A stretch of 64,000 nt of DNA from Magnetospirillum sp. SS-4 (GCF_902729425.1 NZ_CACVCH010000049.1:1-64000); one strand, 5' to 3'; shown: positions 34,657 through 45,909, counted from the first letter of the stretch. Notes: generated by a model from the letters alone, not told the origin. A program made the numbers and translations.

Positions 34657-35709
34657 TCAGGCGAGGCCGCGCCGCGTCCGGGCGGCGTTGCCCTCGGCGA
34701 TGGCGTCGCACCAGGAGCGGTTGTTCAGGTACCAGCCGATGGTGGAGGCCAGGCCGTCGGCCAGGGTCCAGGTCGGCGCCCAGCCCAGTTCGGTCTTCAG
34801 CTTGGTGATGTCGGTGGCGTAGCGCCGGTCATGGCCGGGGCGGTCCTTGACATGGGTGATCAGCGATTTGTGCGGCGCCCAAGCGACATCGGGTCGCAGC
34901 GCGTCGAAGGCGGAGCACAGCGTCAGCACCAGATCCATGTTGGTGGATTCGGCCTCGCCGCCGATGCAATAGGTCTCGCCGATGCGGCCACGGGCGGCGA
35001 TCAGCCGCAGCGCCCGGGCGTGATCCTCCACATGCAGCCAGTCCCTGATCTGGCCGCCGTCGCCATAGATGGGAATCGGCTTGCCCTCGGCCATGTTGAG
35101 GATAGTCAGCGGGATCAGCTTTTCCGGATATTGCCGGGGGCCGTAATTGTTCGAGCAATTGGTGATGACGGCCGGCAGGCCGTGGGTCTTGACCCAGGCC
35201 CGCACCAGCAGGTCGGCCGAGGCCTTGCTGGCGGCATAGGGCGAATTGGGCTGGTAGGGCGAGGTCTCGCGGAACATGTCGTCGGGGGCCAGCGAGCCGT
35301 AGACCTCGTCGGTGGAGACGTGGACGAAGCGGAAGCCGTCCCTGGCGGCGCCCTCCAGGCTCCGCCAATGGGTCAGTGCAACTTCCAGCAGCACGAAGGT
35401 GCCGACGATGTTGGTGGTGATGAATTCGCCGGCGCTGTCGATGGAGCGGTCCACATGGGACTCGGCCGCCAGATGGAACACCACGTCCGGCTTGAACTGG
35501 GTGAACAGGCGTTCCATGGCGGCGCGATCCGCGATGTCTTCCCGCTCGAAGCCGTGGCGGGGCTGGCCCAGCACGCCGTCCAGATTTTCCATCCGCCCGG
35601 CATAGGTCAGCTTGTCGACCGTCATCACCTGCCAGTCGGTTTCCGCCATCAGCTGGCGGACCAGGGCCGAGCCGATGAAGCCGGCCCCCCCCGTCACCAG
35701 TGCCCGCAT
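34657..35709 (-). CDS. rfbB: dTDP-glucose 4,6-dehydratase
   Basis: 350-residue RmlB-type extended SDR that makes dTDP-4-keto-6-deoxyglucose. The NAD motif is VTGGAGFIGSALV, the catalytic Asp-Glu is in HVSTDEVYGSL, and the catalytic YxxxK is in SPYAASKASADLLV. NCSNNYGPRQYPEKLIP and RPGHDRRYA are typical of the family. ATG 35709 overlaps the stop of the upstream epimerase (TGATG); a GTG at 35712 would add one residue. No rmlA (thymidylyltransferase) is present in the window. Confidence 0.95.
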   Translation of the reverse strand: MRALVTGGAGFIGSALVRQLMAETDWQVMTVDKLTYAGRMENLDGVLGQPRHGFEREDIADRAAMERLFTQFKPDVVFHLAAESHVDRSIDSAGEFITTNIVGTFVLLEVALTHWRSLEGAARDGFRFVHVSTDEVYGSLAPDDMFRETSPYQPNSPYAASKASADLLVRAWVKTHGLPAVITNCSNNYGPRQYPEKLIPLTILNMAEGKPIPIYGDGGQIRDWLHVEDHARALRLIAARGRIGETYCIGGEAESTNMDLVLTLCSAFDALRPDVAWAPHKSLITHVKDRPGHDRRYATDITKLKTELGWAPTWTLADGLASTIGWYLNNRSWCDAIAEGNAARTRRGLA

Positions 35710-36653
35710 CACGCCGCCCCGCCGTTCATGTTGCGCAGCCGGGCGATGGTCTCGGCCAGCCCGGTCTGGAGGCTGCCCTTGAACTGGAAGCCGGCCGCCA
35801 GCATGCGGGTGTTGTCCACCTCGTAGGACAGTTGGTTCATGATGCGCTCGTCCACGAAGGTGACCTCGGTCGAGGGCACGCGGGCGCGGATGGCCTCGAC
35901 CACGTCGCGGACGGTGTGGTTGGAGGTGACCACGTTGTAGACGCGGGCATCGAACATCTTCTTCTCGACGGCGAAGGCGATGGCCTCGACCGCGTCGGAC
36001 AGGTCGAGATAGGGCCGCATCTGGTCATAGGCGGTGCGCCACACCGTCAGCTTCTGGCCTAGCACCGCCTGCCAGCAGAATTTGTTGACGGCGGTGTGGA
36101 AGCGCATGCCGGGCGAGACGCCGAAGATGGTGCCGTAGCGGAAGATGGTGGCCTTCAGCCCCCGGCCGGCGGCCAGTTCGGCCACCAGGGCTTCCTCGCG
36201 CAGCTTGGTCTCGGCATAGGGGCTTTGCGGCGCGAGGTCGGAGGCCTCGCAATCCTCGTCCACCCGACTTTTCTGGGTGCCGTAGACGCTGGTGGACGAC
36301 GCGGTGATCAGCGGCGCCCCCACCGCGACGCAGGCCAGGGCCACCCGCTCGGTGATGCCGTAATTCTCGCGCTCCACCTTCTCGCGGTTGGCGAAGCTGC
36401 CAGCGGCGTCGGTGATGGCCGCCAGATTGACCACCGCGTCGGCGCCCTCGAACAGCGGCTCCAGCGCCACGGTGGTGGCGTCGGCCTCGACGAAGCGGTA
36501 GCGGCCCTCGTCCGGCAGGTCGAACAGCGACGGATAGCGCTGGGTCGCCATGTTGTCGATGATGACGATCTCGGCGCCCTTGAAGCGCTGCGGCAGATAT
36601 CTGATCAGACGCGAGCCGATATGGCCCAGCCCCCCGGTGACGACGAAACGCAT
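35709..36653 (-). CDS. NAD-dependent epimerase/dehydratase
   Basis: 314-residue extended SDR. The Rossmann motif is FVVTGGLGHIGSRLIRYL; the active site has TASSTSVYGTQKS and YAETKLREE (YxxxK). It probably acts as a nucleotide-sugar C4-reductase or epimerase; the exact specificity cannot be read. It starts 4 bp after the 3,4-ketoisomerase-like gene and overlaps rmlB by one base. There is no signal peptide, so it acts in the cytosol. Confidence 0.88.
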   Translation of the reverse strand: MRFVVTGGLGHIGSRLIRYLPQRFKGAEIVIIDNMATQRYPSLFDLPDEGRYRFVEADATTVALEPLFEGADAVVNLAAITDAAGSFANREKVERENYGITERVALACVAVGAPLITASSTSVYGTQKSRVDEDCEASDLAPQSPYAETKLREEALVAELAAGRGLKATIFRYGTIFGVSPGMRFHTAVNKFCWQAVLGQKLTVWRTAYDQMRPYLDLSDAVEAIAFAVEKKMFDARVYNVVTSNHTVRDVVEAIRARVPSTEVTFVDERIMNQLSYEVDNTRMLAAGFQFKGSLQTGLAETIARLRNMNGGAA

Positions 36654-36657
36654 GCTC

Positions 36658-37092
36658 TCACCCCTCCCCCTTGGCGCGGTAAGTCAGGAAATCCTGATAG
36701 ACTCTAAGGTAGTCCGCCGGGTCGTAGGGCTGGTCGCACAAGACCATCAGCGTCGATGAATCGGCATAGTCCTGGCTGGCCCAGATACCGGCGGGCACGA
36801 ACAGGCCGCGGCCGGGCGTGTCCAGCAGCACATGCGAGCGATGGCTGCCGTCGTCGCAGACGACCTCGATGCGGCCGGTCAGGCAGACCAGGAACTGGTT
36901 GCACAGAATGTGGGCGTGCTCGCCCCGATGGGCGGCCTTGTCCACATGGACCGAGAACACCCGCCGGATGGTCATGCTGACGCGGGAATCTTCCAGCGCC
37001 ACCAGCCACTCGCTGCCGTCGGACACCATGGGCAGGTCGATCTGGCGCAGATCGGCAAGCCGGGGCAAGGACGCGGGTCTAACCAAGCTCAT
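36658..37092 (-). CDS. FdtA/QdtA-type dTDP-sugar 3,4-ketoisomerase-like cupin
   Basis: 144-residue WxcM-like cupin related to FdtA/QdtA, which convert dTDP-4-keto-6-deoxyglucose to the 3-keto isomer. Key residues: the catalytic His pair in HRGEHAHILCNQFLVCLTG and the C-terminal PYDPADYLRVYQDF block. It is the first gene of the operon with rmlB. The usual partner aminotransferase (FdtB/QdtB) is absent from the window, so a 3-keto sugar may instead feed the C-methyltransferase or the Gfo/Idh enzyme. The name is inferred by family. Confidence 0.83.
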   Translation of the reverse strand: MSLVRPASLPRLADLRQIDLPMVSDGSEWLVALEDSRVSMTIRRVFSVHVDKAAHRGEHAHILCNQFLVCLTGRIEVVCDDGSHRSHVLLDTPGRGLFVPAGIWASQDYADSSTLMVLCDQPYDPADYLRVYQDFLTYRAKGEG

Positions 37093-37152
37093 GATGCATG
37101 TTTCCTGCCGGTGGCGGATCGCCGACCTGTTTACCCTGGATTATCTACCCTG

Positions 37153-40100
37153 TCACGGGGTCTGGCGTTGTGTTCCGCCGCCGTCGCCAACCAGGGCGTA
37201 AGGGGCCCAGAACAGCGGATGGGCGTAGGAATATCGGGTTTTTCCGGTCCTGGGGTCGACCGCTCCCGGTCCGTCGATCAGCGACAGCATGGTCTGGCGC
37301 AGGGCTTCGGCCCGCGACAGCCCCCTGATTTCGCCCACCCGCTTGAACAGGCCGGAGGTGATCGCCGCCGCCGAGGTCGTCTCCACCGCCCAGTGGGTCA
37401 CCAGCACCGCGCGGGTGCCGGCATAGAAGAACGCCCGTCCCAGACCGGAAATGGCCTCGCCGTCGGCGACGTCGCCCGACGCGGTGTTGCAGGCCGACAG
37501 CACCACCCAATCCGCATCCAGCTTCAGGCTGAGAACGTTGTCCATGGTCAGCAGGCCGGTGCCGGAGATTCCGGTGACGTTGGGCGGCGACAGGGCCAGC
37601 GCCGGTTGGGTCAATCCGTCGATGTCGCCGGGAATCAGTCCGTGGGTGGCGAACATCACCACCTTGCGGTCGGACAACGTCATGGACAGGATCGTTTTCT
37701 CGTTGACCCGGGCGCCCACAAGAACGTCGACGGCGGGGTCGGCGTTGAGCGCCCTGGCGACGTTGATTACCTCGTCGGCGGTTTCCGGCAGGCGCGGCAG
37801 CCTTTGCAATCCGGCGCTGTCCATGCCGCGAGTCGTCGGTACGGCGCGAAGATCGAGTGAAATTCCCGTCGCCGGCCGGTCCGGCGGACGCGGGGCGCCG
37901 CGCGAGGCGAGGCCGAGACCGCGCGCGGCCAGTTCGGACGCGCCGCGCCGCGCCTGATCGGGATTGAACCACGGGTCGGCGAATCCGATGAACGGCTTGC
38001 GCGCGTCGGACCCCGGCGCCATCTGTCGCAATCCGACCAGAGAGGCCACCGACGGCAATTGAGTGACCGCCATCCGGCGGATCAGCCAGGGAACCGGACG
38101 ATAGCCGGACAGGAAGGCCTGTCCGTCCACCTCCGGAATCCGCTGGTGGGGTTCGGTGACCAGGATGGCGAAGGGCAGTTGTCCCAGCGCCTTGTCGGCG
38201 ACCACCAGCAGGCTGTCGGCGCCGTTCCAGCCGGCCTTCACCGGTTCCAGGAACGCCAGATAGGCGCGATGGGCCTCGGCGATGTCGTAGTCCGGAAGAT
38301 CGCTCAGATCGGAGAAGTCGGCTTCCATGGGGGCGCGCAGGTTGGCGACCAGCTTGCGGACCTCGTCGCGTCCCATGGGCACCACCGAGAAGGCGGCGCG
38401 TCCTCCGTGCGGCACCGCCCAGACATAGCTGCGTCTGGCGCCGACCAGGATTGAGATCAGGGACTCGCCTTTTCGCAGCACGGCTTGCGCCTGATCGAGA
38501 CCGGGCGGTGGCGGGTCGCGCAGCCGGGCATAGGCGGGAAAGCGCCGTTCGATCTCGGTTCGCAGGGCGATGCGCGATGCCTTCAGCCTGGACACCTGCT
38601 GACGCAACGCCTCCACCACCTTGTCGTCGCGCTGGTCGGGGGACAATCCCAGCAGATCGGCCAGCATGCTCTGTTGCGCGACGAACTGCTGGTCGGCGTC
38701 CTGCTCGCGCCGGACCAGGTCGCTCAGGTCCGGGTCGTTGGTGGCCGAACGGGCCGCCGATGCCGCCAGGGATTTCTGGACGACCTGGCTGCGGACCGAA
38801 TCGGCGGCGCGGAAGGCTTCCGCCACCGCGGCCGGCTCGGCCCTTCCGGCGGTGAGGTGGCCGATATAGGATTCCAGGATCAGGCGGCGACGGTTCTCGT
38901 GGGCGACGCTGGCCTCGCCGGAATCCTCGGCCTGGGAGCGGTTGGTCCGGGACAGCAGCACCGGAACCGCCTGCCGGAACGAATCGGCGGGCGAGATTCC
39001 GACCTCGGTCTGGACCACCGCCAGCATGCCGCGTGCTTCGGCGGTGTCGGGATGGTCGGGGCCGAAGGTGGCGGCGCGGCGTTCCGCCATGCGTTCCAGC
39101 AGGGGGTGGGCCTTCGCCATCCGGCCGGCGGCGATCAGGGCGTCGGCGAAATACATGTTGCGGTTCAGGAAGCGCCAGGCCATGAGCTGGTCATTGCCGA
39201 TGTCGGCGGCCAGGGACTGAAAGGTTTCCAGCGCCTCGGCGGGGCGGTCGGCCAGCATCAGCACCATGCCGAGATTACTTCTGGCTCCGGCCAGCGACCA
39301 CGAGTTGGGGCCGTGACCGGTGCGGCGGTAGATCTCGATGGTGGCCTCGGCCAGTTTTTCCGCGTCCTTCCACCGGCCCTGCTGCGCCACCACCTCGGTC
39401 AGGGTCATGAGCATCTCGGCGGTTTCGGGAGAGAAGCGCCCGGTTTCGCGCAACTGGTCCAGCAGGCCCCGCCGGGCCTCGACCTCGGCCTCGACCACCC
39501 GGCCCTGGCGCGAGAGAAGCCTGGCCAGATGCTTCTGGGCCTGATTGCGGAACGGACGGAACCCCTGGCGGGCGGGGGCGCCGCCATCGAGGATCCGGTT
39601 CCAGCCCATGATCTCGCGGCGGCGCAGTTCCTCCGCCTCGGCCAGCTTCCCGGTCTGCTCGTGGAAGACCGACTGCGCCGCCAGATACTGGTTTTCCCAG
39701 ATGTCGCCGTTCTCGGCGTAGGCGGCCCCGCGTCCCCAGTTCCGCGATTGCTCCAGCAGATCCTTCATGCGGTCGAGATAGGCGTGGGCTTCCCCCAGTT
39801 CGCCCTGGTTGGCCAGGGCGGCGATCAGGCTCGAATAGATGCCGAACAGGCGGCCTTGCGGCGCTCCGGCCTGCTCGTGAACCTTCTGCTGTTCCTTGCG
39901 GATGCGGGTCGCCTCGTCCTGGTTGCCGGCCTTGAAATGGGCATAGGAGAGCTGTTGCAGCAATTGCGAGATGTCGCTGCGGCCGGCGGGGCGCGCGCGG
40001 GTGATCTCCAGCGCCTTCGTCAGGTCGTCGATCTGTTGCCCGGTGCGGCCGAGGGCCGCCGCCGCCATGGCGCGAGCCTGATAAAAGGCGGCCAGTTCCC

Positions 40101-40368
40101 TGGGGGGGAGGGTGGCCGGGGGCAGGGCGTCGGCCTTGGCCCGTTCCCGGGCGATGCGCTCCCCGTCGGGCTTTTCCTGGTCGAGCAGGGCAAGGATGTC
40201 GTTGGCCGAACGCGGCGGCGCCACGAAGCCCTGGGCGCTGAAGCCGGCGGTGATCTTGCGGGCCTCGTCCAGCGATACCACCGGGCGGGTATCGGCCTGA
40301 CAGGCGGTCAGGCCGGCCAGGACCGCCAGCGGGAACAGGAAAGCGGCGGGAAAACGCGATCTCGCCAT
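37153..40368 (-). CDS. TPR-CHAT domain lipoprotein
   Basis: 1071-residue predicted lipoprotein. The signal ends in lipobox LTAC (AAFLFPLAVLAGLTAC), so it is probably anchored in the envelope. Residues ~60-560 form TPR-like helical repeats (RPAEALETFQSLAADIGN, AHPLLERMAERR). A C-terminal CHAT domain, a caspase-like peptidase fold, spans ~740-1060. The catalytic dyad is intact: His909 in VVMFATHGLIPGD and Cys960 in VVLSACNTASGD. The family includes separase-like proteases and the gRAMP-associated TPR-CHAT, but here it is secreted and stands alone, so the substrate is unknown. ATG 40368 (MARSRFPA) gives the signal peptide. Confidence 0.88.
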   Translation of the reverse strand: MARSRFPAAFLFPLAVLAGLTACQADTRPVVSLDEARKITAGFSAQGFVAPPRSANDILALLDQEKPDGERIARERAKADALPPATLPPRELAAFYQARAMAAAALGRTGQQIDDLTKALEITRARPAGRSDISQLLQQLSYAHFKAGNQDEATRIRKEQQKVHEQAGAPQGRLFGIYSSLIAALANQGELGEAHAYLDRMKDLLEQSRNWGRGAAYAENGDIWENQYLAAQSVFHEQTGKLAEAEELRRREIMGWNRILDGGAPARQGFRPFRNQAQKHLARLLSRQGRVVEAEVEARRGLLDQLRETGRFSPETAEMLMTLTEVVAQQGRWKDAEKLAEATIEIYRRTGHGPNSWSLAGARSNLGMVLMLADRPAEALETFQSLAADIGNDQLMAWRFLNRNMYFADALIAAGRMAKAHPLLERMAERRAATFGPDHPDTAEARGMLAVVQTEVGISPADSFRQAVPVLLSRTNRSQAEDSGEASVAHENRRRLILESYIGHLTAGRAEPAAVAEAFRAADSVRSQVVQKSLAASAARSATNDPDLSDLVRREQDADQQFVAQQSMLADLLGLSPDQRDDKVVEALRQQVSRLKASRIALRTEIERRFPAYARLRDPPPPGLDQAQAVLRKGESLISILVGARRSYVWAVPHGGRAAFSVVPMGRDEVRKLVANLRAPMEADFSDLSDLPDYDIAEAHRAYLAFLEPVKAGWNGADSLLVVADKALGQLPFAILVTEPHQRIPEVDGQAFLSGYRPVPWLIRRMAVTQLPSVASLVGLRQMAPGSDARKPFIGFADPWFNPDQARRGASELAARGLGLASRGAPRPPDRPATGISLDLRAVPTTRGMDSAGLQRLPRLPETADEVINVARALNADPAVDVLVGARVNEKTILSMTLSDRKVVMFATHGLIPGDIDGLTQPALALSPPNVTGISGTGLLTMDNVLSLKLDADWVVLSACNTASGDVADGEAISGLGRAFFYAGTRAVLVTHWAVETTSAAAITSGLFKRVGEIRGLSRAEALRQTMLSLIDGPGAVDPRTGKTRYSYAHPLFWAPYALVGDGGGTQRQTP

Positions 40369-40489
40369 GGTGGCCTCACGATTTCGGGGATGGGCGGCCG
40401 TGGGGCCTGTCACCTCGCCTTCCATCCTTACCACAAAAGGCCCTTTCCTGGCGACCGTGGCGAACGGCGCGCCCCACATGCCGTCCTGG

Positions 40490-40861
40490 TCACGGTAGGG
40501 GAGAGAGGTCGAGGCGGACGGTCTCGCCGGTCCCCAGGGCGGCCCTGGACAACAGCAGGCTGACCGCCGCCATGGCGGATTCGACCCCCTGGCGGATCTG
40601 GGCCTCGCCGGCCTGATTGCGGTGCGCCACCGCCTCGGGAAGCAGTTGTTTCTGCAAGACGGCGGCGAAGCCGGCGAAGGCCCGGGCGGTCAGTTCCAGC
40701 CGGTCGGCCGCCACGATCATCGGCGTGGCGGCTTCGGCATGGCCGGCGGCCTCGCGCAGGATGCCCGCCAGGGTGGCGGCGCGTGGATCGGCGGCCTGGG
40801 ATTGCTCAAGCTTGCCGGCGACGAAGCGCAGCATGGGGGCGTGAAGGGCAAGATCGGACAC
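40490..40861 (-). CDS. Hypothetical helical protein
   Basis: 123-residue protein beginning at GTG 40861 (VSDLALHAPMLRF), with an upstream GGGGAG ribosome site. It is predicted to be all-helical (FVAGKLEQSQAADPRAATLAGILREAAGHAEAATP, read as pieces) and Ala-rich. I do not recognise a family. A longer frame to 41125 overlaps the divergent phosphoesterase and has no start support, so it is rejected. The gene lies 122 bp upstream of the CHAT lipoprotein and on the same strand. Confidence 0.6.
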   Translation of the reverse strand: MSDLALHAPMLRFVAGKLEQSQAADPRAATLAGILREAAGHAEAATPMIVAADRLELTARAFAGFAAVLQKQLLPEAVAHRNQAGEAQIRQGVESAMAAVSLLLSRAALGTGETVRLDLSPLP

Positions 40862-40952
40862 CGGCGGCAACTCCCCTGGATCACTTGGCGCTGTTGTCGC
40901 TTTCGAAGCCGCCGCCGTCAAGCTATGGTGCGGCCGGCGCGACGGAGGGACG

Positions 40953-41708
40953 ATGGTCAGGCTGGCGGTGATGAGCGACCTGCATGTGGAGAAGGGGGAC
41001 TGGACTCCGCCCGCCTTCTCCTGCGACCTGCTGGTCCTGGCCGGCGATGTCGGCTGGGGGCTCGACGGCCTGGCCTGGGTCGCCCGCCACCTCGCCGGCC
41101 GTCCCATGGTGATGGTGGCTGGCAATCGCGAGTACTGGCATCATGCCGACGGGGCCTCGCCCATCGCCGAACTGCGCCGGGCGGCGGCCGGAATCGCCGG
41201 GTTGCGCTTTCTTCAGGACGAGGCGGCGGTGCTGGACCTGGGGGGGCGCCGCCTGCGCCTGCTGGGCGCCACCTTGTGGACCGATTACAGCCTCGACGGC
41301 GACGTGGCGGCCACCATGGCGTCGGCCGGCCAGACCATGCCCGATTACCGCCACGGCGCCGCCGGCAACGGTGAACGCCTGAATCCGGCGGCGGTTCTGA
41401 CGGCCAACCGGGCCTCCCGCGATTTTCTTGCCGCCGAACTGGCGAAGCCGCTGGATATCCCCACCGTCGTGGTCACCCATCACCTGCCGTCCGAGCGCGG
41501 CTTGCCCCGCCGCCGGCCCGGGCATGTTCCCCAGGCCGCCTCGGTGACGCCGTTGGACGATTTGTTGATCGAGGCCGGTCCCGACCTGTGGATACACGGC
41601 CACAGCCACGCCGATTGCGATTATCGCATCGGCCGGACCCGGGTGGTCAGCCGCCAGCGCGGCACGCCCGAGAACAGCGATTTCGAGCCTCTGCTGCTGG
41701 ACATATGA
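40953..41708 (+). CDS. Calcineurin-like metallophosphoesterase
   Basis: 251-residue cytosolic metallophosphoesterase. The metal-site motifs are MSDLHVEKG (DxH), LAGDVGWG (GD), VAGNREYW (the GNHE motif with Arg in place of His), VVTHHLPS and IHGHSHAD (GHxH). The R for H change in the third motif is a departure from the consensus and may affect catalysis or substrate choice. The substrate is not predictable. It is divergent from the small hypothetical gene. Confidence 0.88.
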   Translation: MVRLAVMSDLHVEKGDWTPPAFSCDLLVLAGDVGWGLDGLAWVARHLAGRPMVMVAGNREYWHHADGASPIAELRRAAAGIAGLRFLQDEAAVLDLGGRRLRLLGATLWTDYSLDGDVAATMASAGQTMPDYRHGAAGNGERLNPAAVLTANRASRDFLAAELAKPLDIPTVVVTHHLPSERGLPRRRPGHVPQAASVTPLDDLLIEAGPDLWIHGHSHADCDYRIGRTRVVSRQRGTPENSDFEPLLLDI

Positions 41709-41795
41709 CGCGGCGCGGATGTGATCGCCGCCACTGTCGCTGAACCGCCGGGTGGTTTATCGTCGGCGGGTGGTTCAATCAGGAAAGGTGCGTCC

Positions 41796-42167
41796 ATGAG
41801 GAAAATTCTGCTGGCCATGGTTTCCGTGGCGCCGCTGCTGGGCGGTCCCGCCCTGGCCGCCGATGGTCCCGACCTGGGGACGGTTCTGAAGGATGCGGCC
41901 GGGCAGGCCGCCAAGGACACCATCGACAAGACGGTCAAGCCGTCCGACCGTGACCGGGATTATCGGGACCGCGACAGGGACCGCAAGGACGGGGATCGCA
42001 AGGACAGGGACCGCAAGGACAAGGATCGCAAGGACGGGGATCGCAAGGACAAGGATCGGGGCTATCGCGATCGCGGCGACGCCCCCGGAAAGTCCTACGA
42101 ACATCGCCGGGATGGCCGCGGCCTTGAAGACAATCCGGGGCGGGGCCGCGGCAAGGACCGCGATTGA
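41796..42167 (+). CDS. Secreted protein with charged DRKD repeats
   Basis: 123-residue protein with signal peptide (MRKILLAMVSVAPLLGGPALA). The mature N-terminus has a helical segment (GTVLKDAAGQAAKDTIDK) followed by a highly charged region of Asp/Arg/Lys. Five tandem 15-bp DNA repeats (41979-42053) encode DRKDG, DRKDR, DRKDK, DRKDG and DRKDK. The tail is Gly/Arg-rich. I do not recognise a function; repeat-number changes by slippage are likely between strains. An AGGAAAGG ribosome site precedes ATG 41796. Confidence 0.72.
   Translation: MRKILLAMVSVAPLLGGPALAADGPDLGTVLKDAAGQAAKDTIDKTVKPSDRDRDYRDRDRDRKDGDRKDRDRKDKDRKDGDRKDKDRGYRDRGDAPGKSYEHRRDGRGLEDNPGRGRGKDRD
41979..42053 (+). repeat. Five tandem 15-bp repeats
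   Basis: Units at 41979, 41994, 42009, 42024 and 42039, each GAYCGCAAGGAC plus a variable codon. They are in frame within the secreted charged protein. Confidence 0.9.
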
Positions 42168-42187
42168 CGCCGGACATCGGCCGACCG

Positions 42188-43096
42188 CTATTTCATGACG
42201 CGGCCGAGGAATTCGAACATCCGTTCCTCGGCATCCCGCGTTGCTTCCTCGTTGTAGCGATAGTCGACCCGGTTGCCGCGCACGTCGGTCCTGGAATGTC
42301 CGTCCAATTGCCGGCAATCCCAGCAATGGGTGGCGTCGGGATAGAGGTGCAGTTCCACCGGCGCGCCGGCTGACCTGAGCGGTTCCAGCCGCGCCAGGCA
42401 GTCGGCGGGCGGGGTTTCGGTGTCCAGTTCCCCCATCAGCACCAGCAGCGGCCGGTCGATGTCGTCGCGGGCGGTCTCGTAAGCCGGTGATCTGGGTGGG
42501 CGAAGGGTGAAGCAGCCGGGATACATGGACACCACCGCCCGGAAGCGCCGGCCGTCGCCCAGGACCTCGCTCCATCCCTTGCTGCTGGCCAGCAGCCCCA
42601 CCATGGCGCCCCAGGAATAGCCGGCCAGCGCCACCCGGTCGCGGTCGACGTAGTCCAGGCGGCGCAGATGATCCGCCGCCTGGAAGGCGTCCTTGACGCC
42701 ACGGGCGAAGACCAGTCCGTTCCTGGGGCCATAGCACACCGTGTCGATGTCGCGCGGCCCCATGGCGTCGATCAGCAGGGCGACATAGCCCCTGGCCACG
42801 GCCTTTCTCGCCCAGTCGATCATGGAGGCGTTGGGGCGTTTGCCGTTCTGGCCGAGGCCGGCGCATTGGTGGAACAGCACCAGCGCCGGAAACGGGCCGG
42901 GGCCGTCGGGCTTGAAGATGCCCATGCCGGGCCGGGTCGTCTCCGACAGCGGCGACGGCGCGGCCGGAAACATCAGGTCGGGGGCCTGCATGGCCGAGCG
43001 CCTGAGGGCGTCGGCGTCAACCGCCTCGGCCGCCAGGCCGGCGGAACTCCAGGCGAGGATGGCGAGAATGGCGATCAGTAGGCTCCGGTCGGTCAT
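42188..43096 (-). CDS. Secreted dienelactone hydrolase-like alpha/beta hydrolase
   Basis: 302-residue alpha/beta-hydrolase of the dienelactone hydrolase family, with an N-terminal signal peptide ([21 protein letters not shown]). The nucleophile elbow is [11 protein letters not shown] (Ser in GYSWG), the acid is in [13 protein letters not shown], and His is in [13 protein letters not shown] 43096 (MTDRSLL) is preferred over a longer frame reaching 43198. It is convergent with the DRKD protein. The substrate is unknown; an esterase-type activity is the family expectation. Confidence 0.86.
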   Translation of the reverse strand: MTDRSLLIAILAILAWSSAGLAAEAVDADALRRSAMQAPDLMFPAAPSPLSETTRPGMGIFKPDGPGPFPALVLFHQCAGLGQNGKRPNASMIDWARKAVARGYVALLIDAMGPRDIDTVCYGPRNGLVFARGVKDAFQAADHLRRLDYVDRDRVALAGYSWGAMVGLLASSKGWSEVLGDGRRFRAVVSMYPGCFTLRPPRSPAYETARDDIDRPLLVLMGELDTETPPADCLARLEPLRSAGAPVELHLYPDATHCWDCRQLDGHSRTDVRGNRVDYRYNEEATRDAEERMFEFLGRVMK

Positions 43097-43184
43097 CCTC
43101 GCGCCTCTTCGAATTCCATCGACGGTCGGGACGATCCTACATCGACGCTCCAGGTCTGGCATCCTGCTTTCCGTTGAGGTACAC

Positions 43185-43209
43185 CGGGGCTGTCCCATTC
43201 ACAGCCCCG
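43185..43209 (+). promoter_or_regulatory. Leader hairpin upstream of tex
   Basis: 9-bp perfect inverted repeat (43185-43193 with 43201-43209) with a 7-nt loop, ending 8 nt before the tex ATG. It would cover the ribosome-binding region GCAGAGC. This could modulate translation of tex. Confidence 0.45.
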
Positions 43210-43217
43210 CAGAGCGC

Positions 43218-45584
<2,367 letters not shown>

Positions 45585-45587
45585 TTC

Positions 45588-45613
45588 CTATCTGCTTTGC
45601 GGATAGCTTTTCT
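45588..45613 (+). terminator. Possible tex terminator or higBA operator
   Basis: 8-bp inverted repeat CTATCTGC/GCGGATAG (one G-T pair, loop TTT) followed by CTTTTCT. It can end tex transcription, and an overlapping GCGGAT (45599-45604) ... ATCCGC (45622-45627) inverted pair could be a HigA operator. The two readings cannot be separated from sequence. Confidence 0.45.
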
Positions 45614-45630
45614 CGGGTTATGATCCGCGT

Positions 45631-45909
45631 ATGATCAAGTCAGCGGCCGACAAGCGCAGCGCCAGATTCCTTCAGGGGCACCGCGTTCCCGAGTTCCAGG
45701 CGTTCGAGCGGCAGGCACAGCGGCGGGTGGCCATCCTCAATGAAGCGACGTGTCTTGAGGACCTGATGAGATTGCCGTCCAATCGCTTCGAGGCCCTGCA
45801 CGGTGACCGGGACGGCCAATACAGCATCCGCATCAACGACCAGTGGCGGATATGCTTCACCTTCCACGAGGGAGATGCCCATGACGTCGAAATCGCCGAT
45901 TACCATTGA
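45631..45909 (+). CDS. higB: HigB-type toxin (RelE superfamily)
   Basis: 92-residue ribosome-dependent mRNA endonuclease toxin of the RelE/HigB fold. Typical segments are RRVAILNEATCLEDLMRLPSNRFEALHGDRDGQYSIRINDQWRICF, here split as LPSNRFEALHGDR and GQYSIRINDQWRICF, and the terminal DVEIADYH. The gene overlaps the antitoxin gene by 29 bp, in the toxin-first order characteristic of higBA. TATGATC repeats surround the start codon. It is probably autoregulated by HigA. Confidence 0.9.
   Translation: MIKSAADKRSARFLQGHRVPEFQAFERQAQRRVAILNEATCLEDLMRLPSNRFEALHGDRDGQYSIRINDQWRICFTFHEGDAHDVEIADYH

Noticed and set aside
41979-42053. CRISPR-like repeats
   Set aside because: The 15-bp units are contiguous, without spacers, and in frame within a protein gene.
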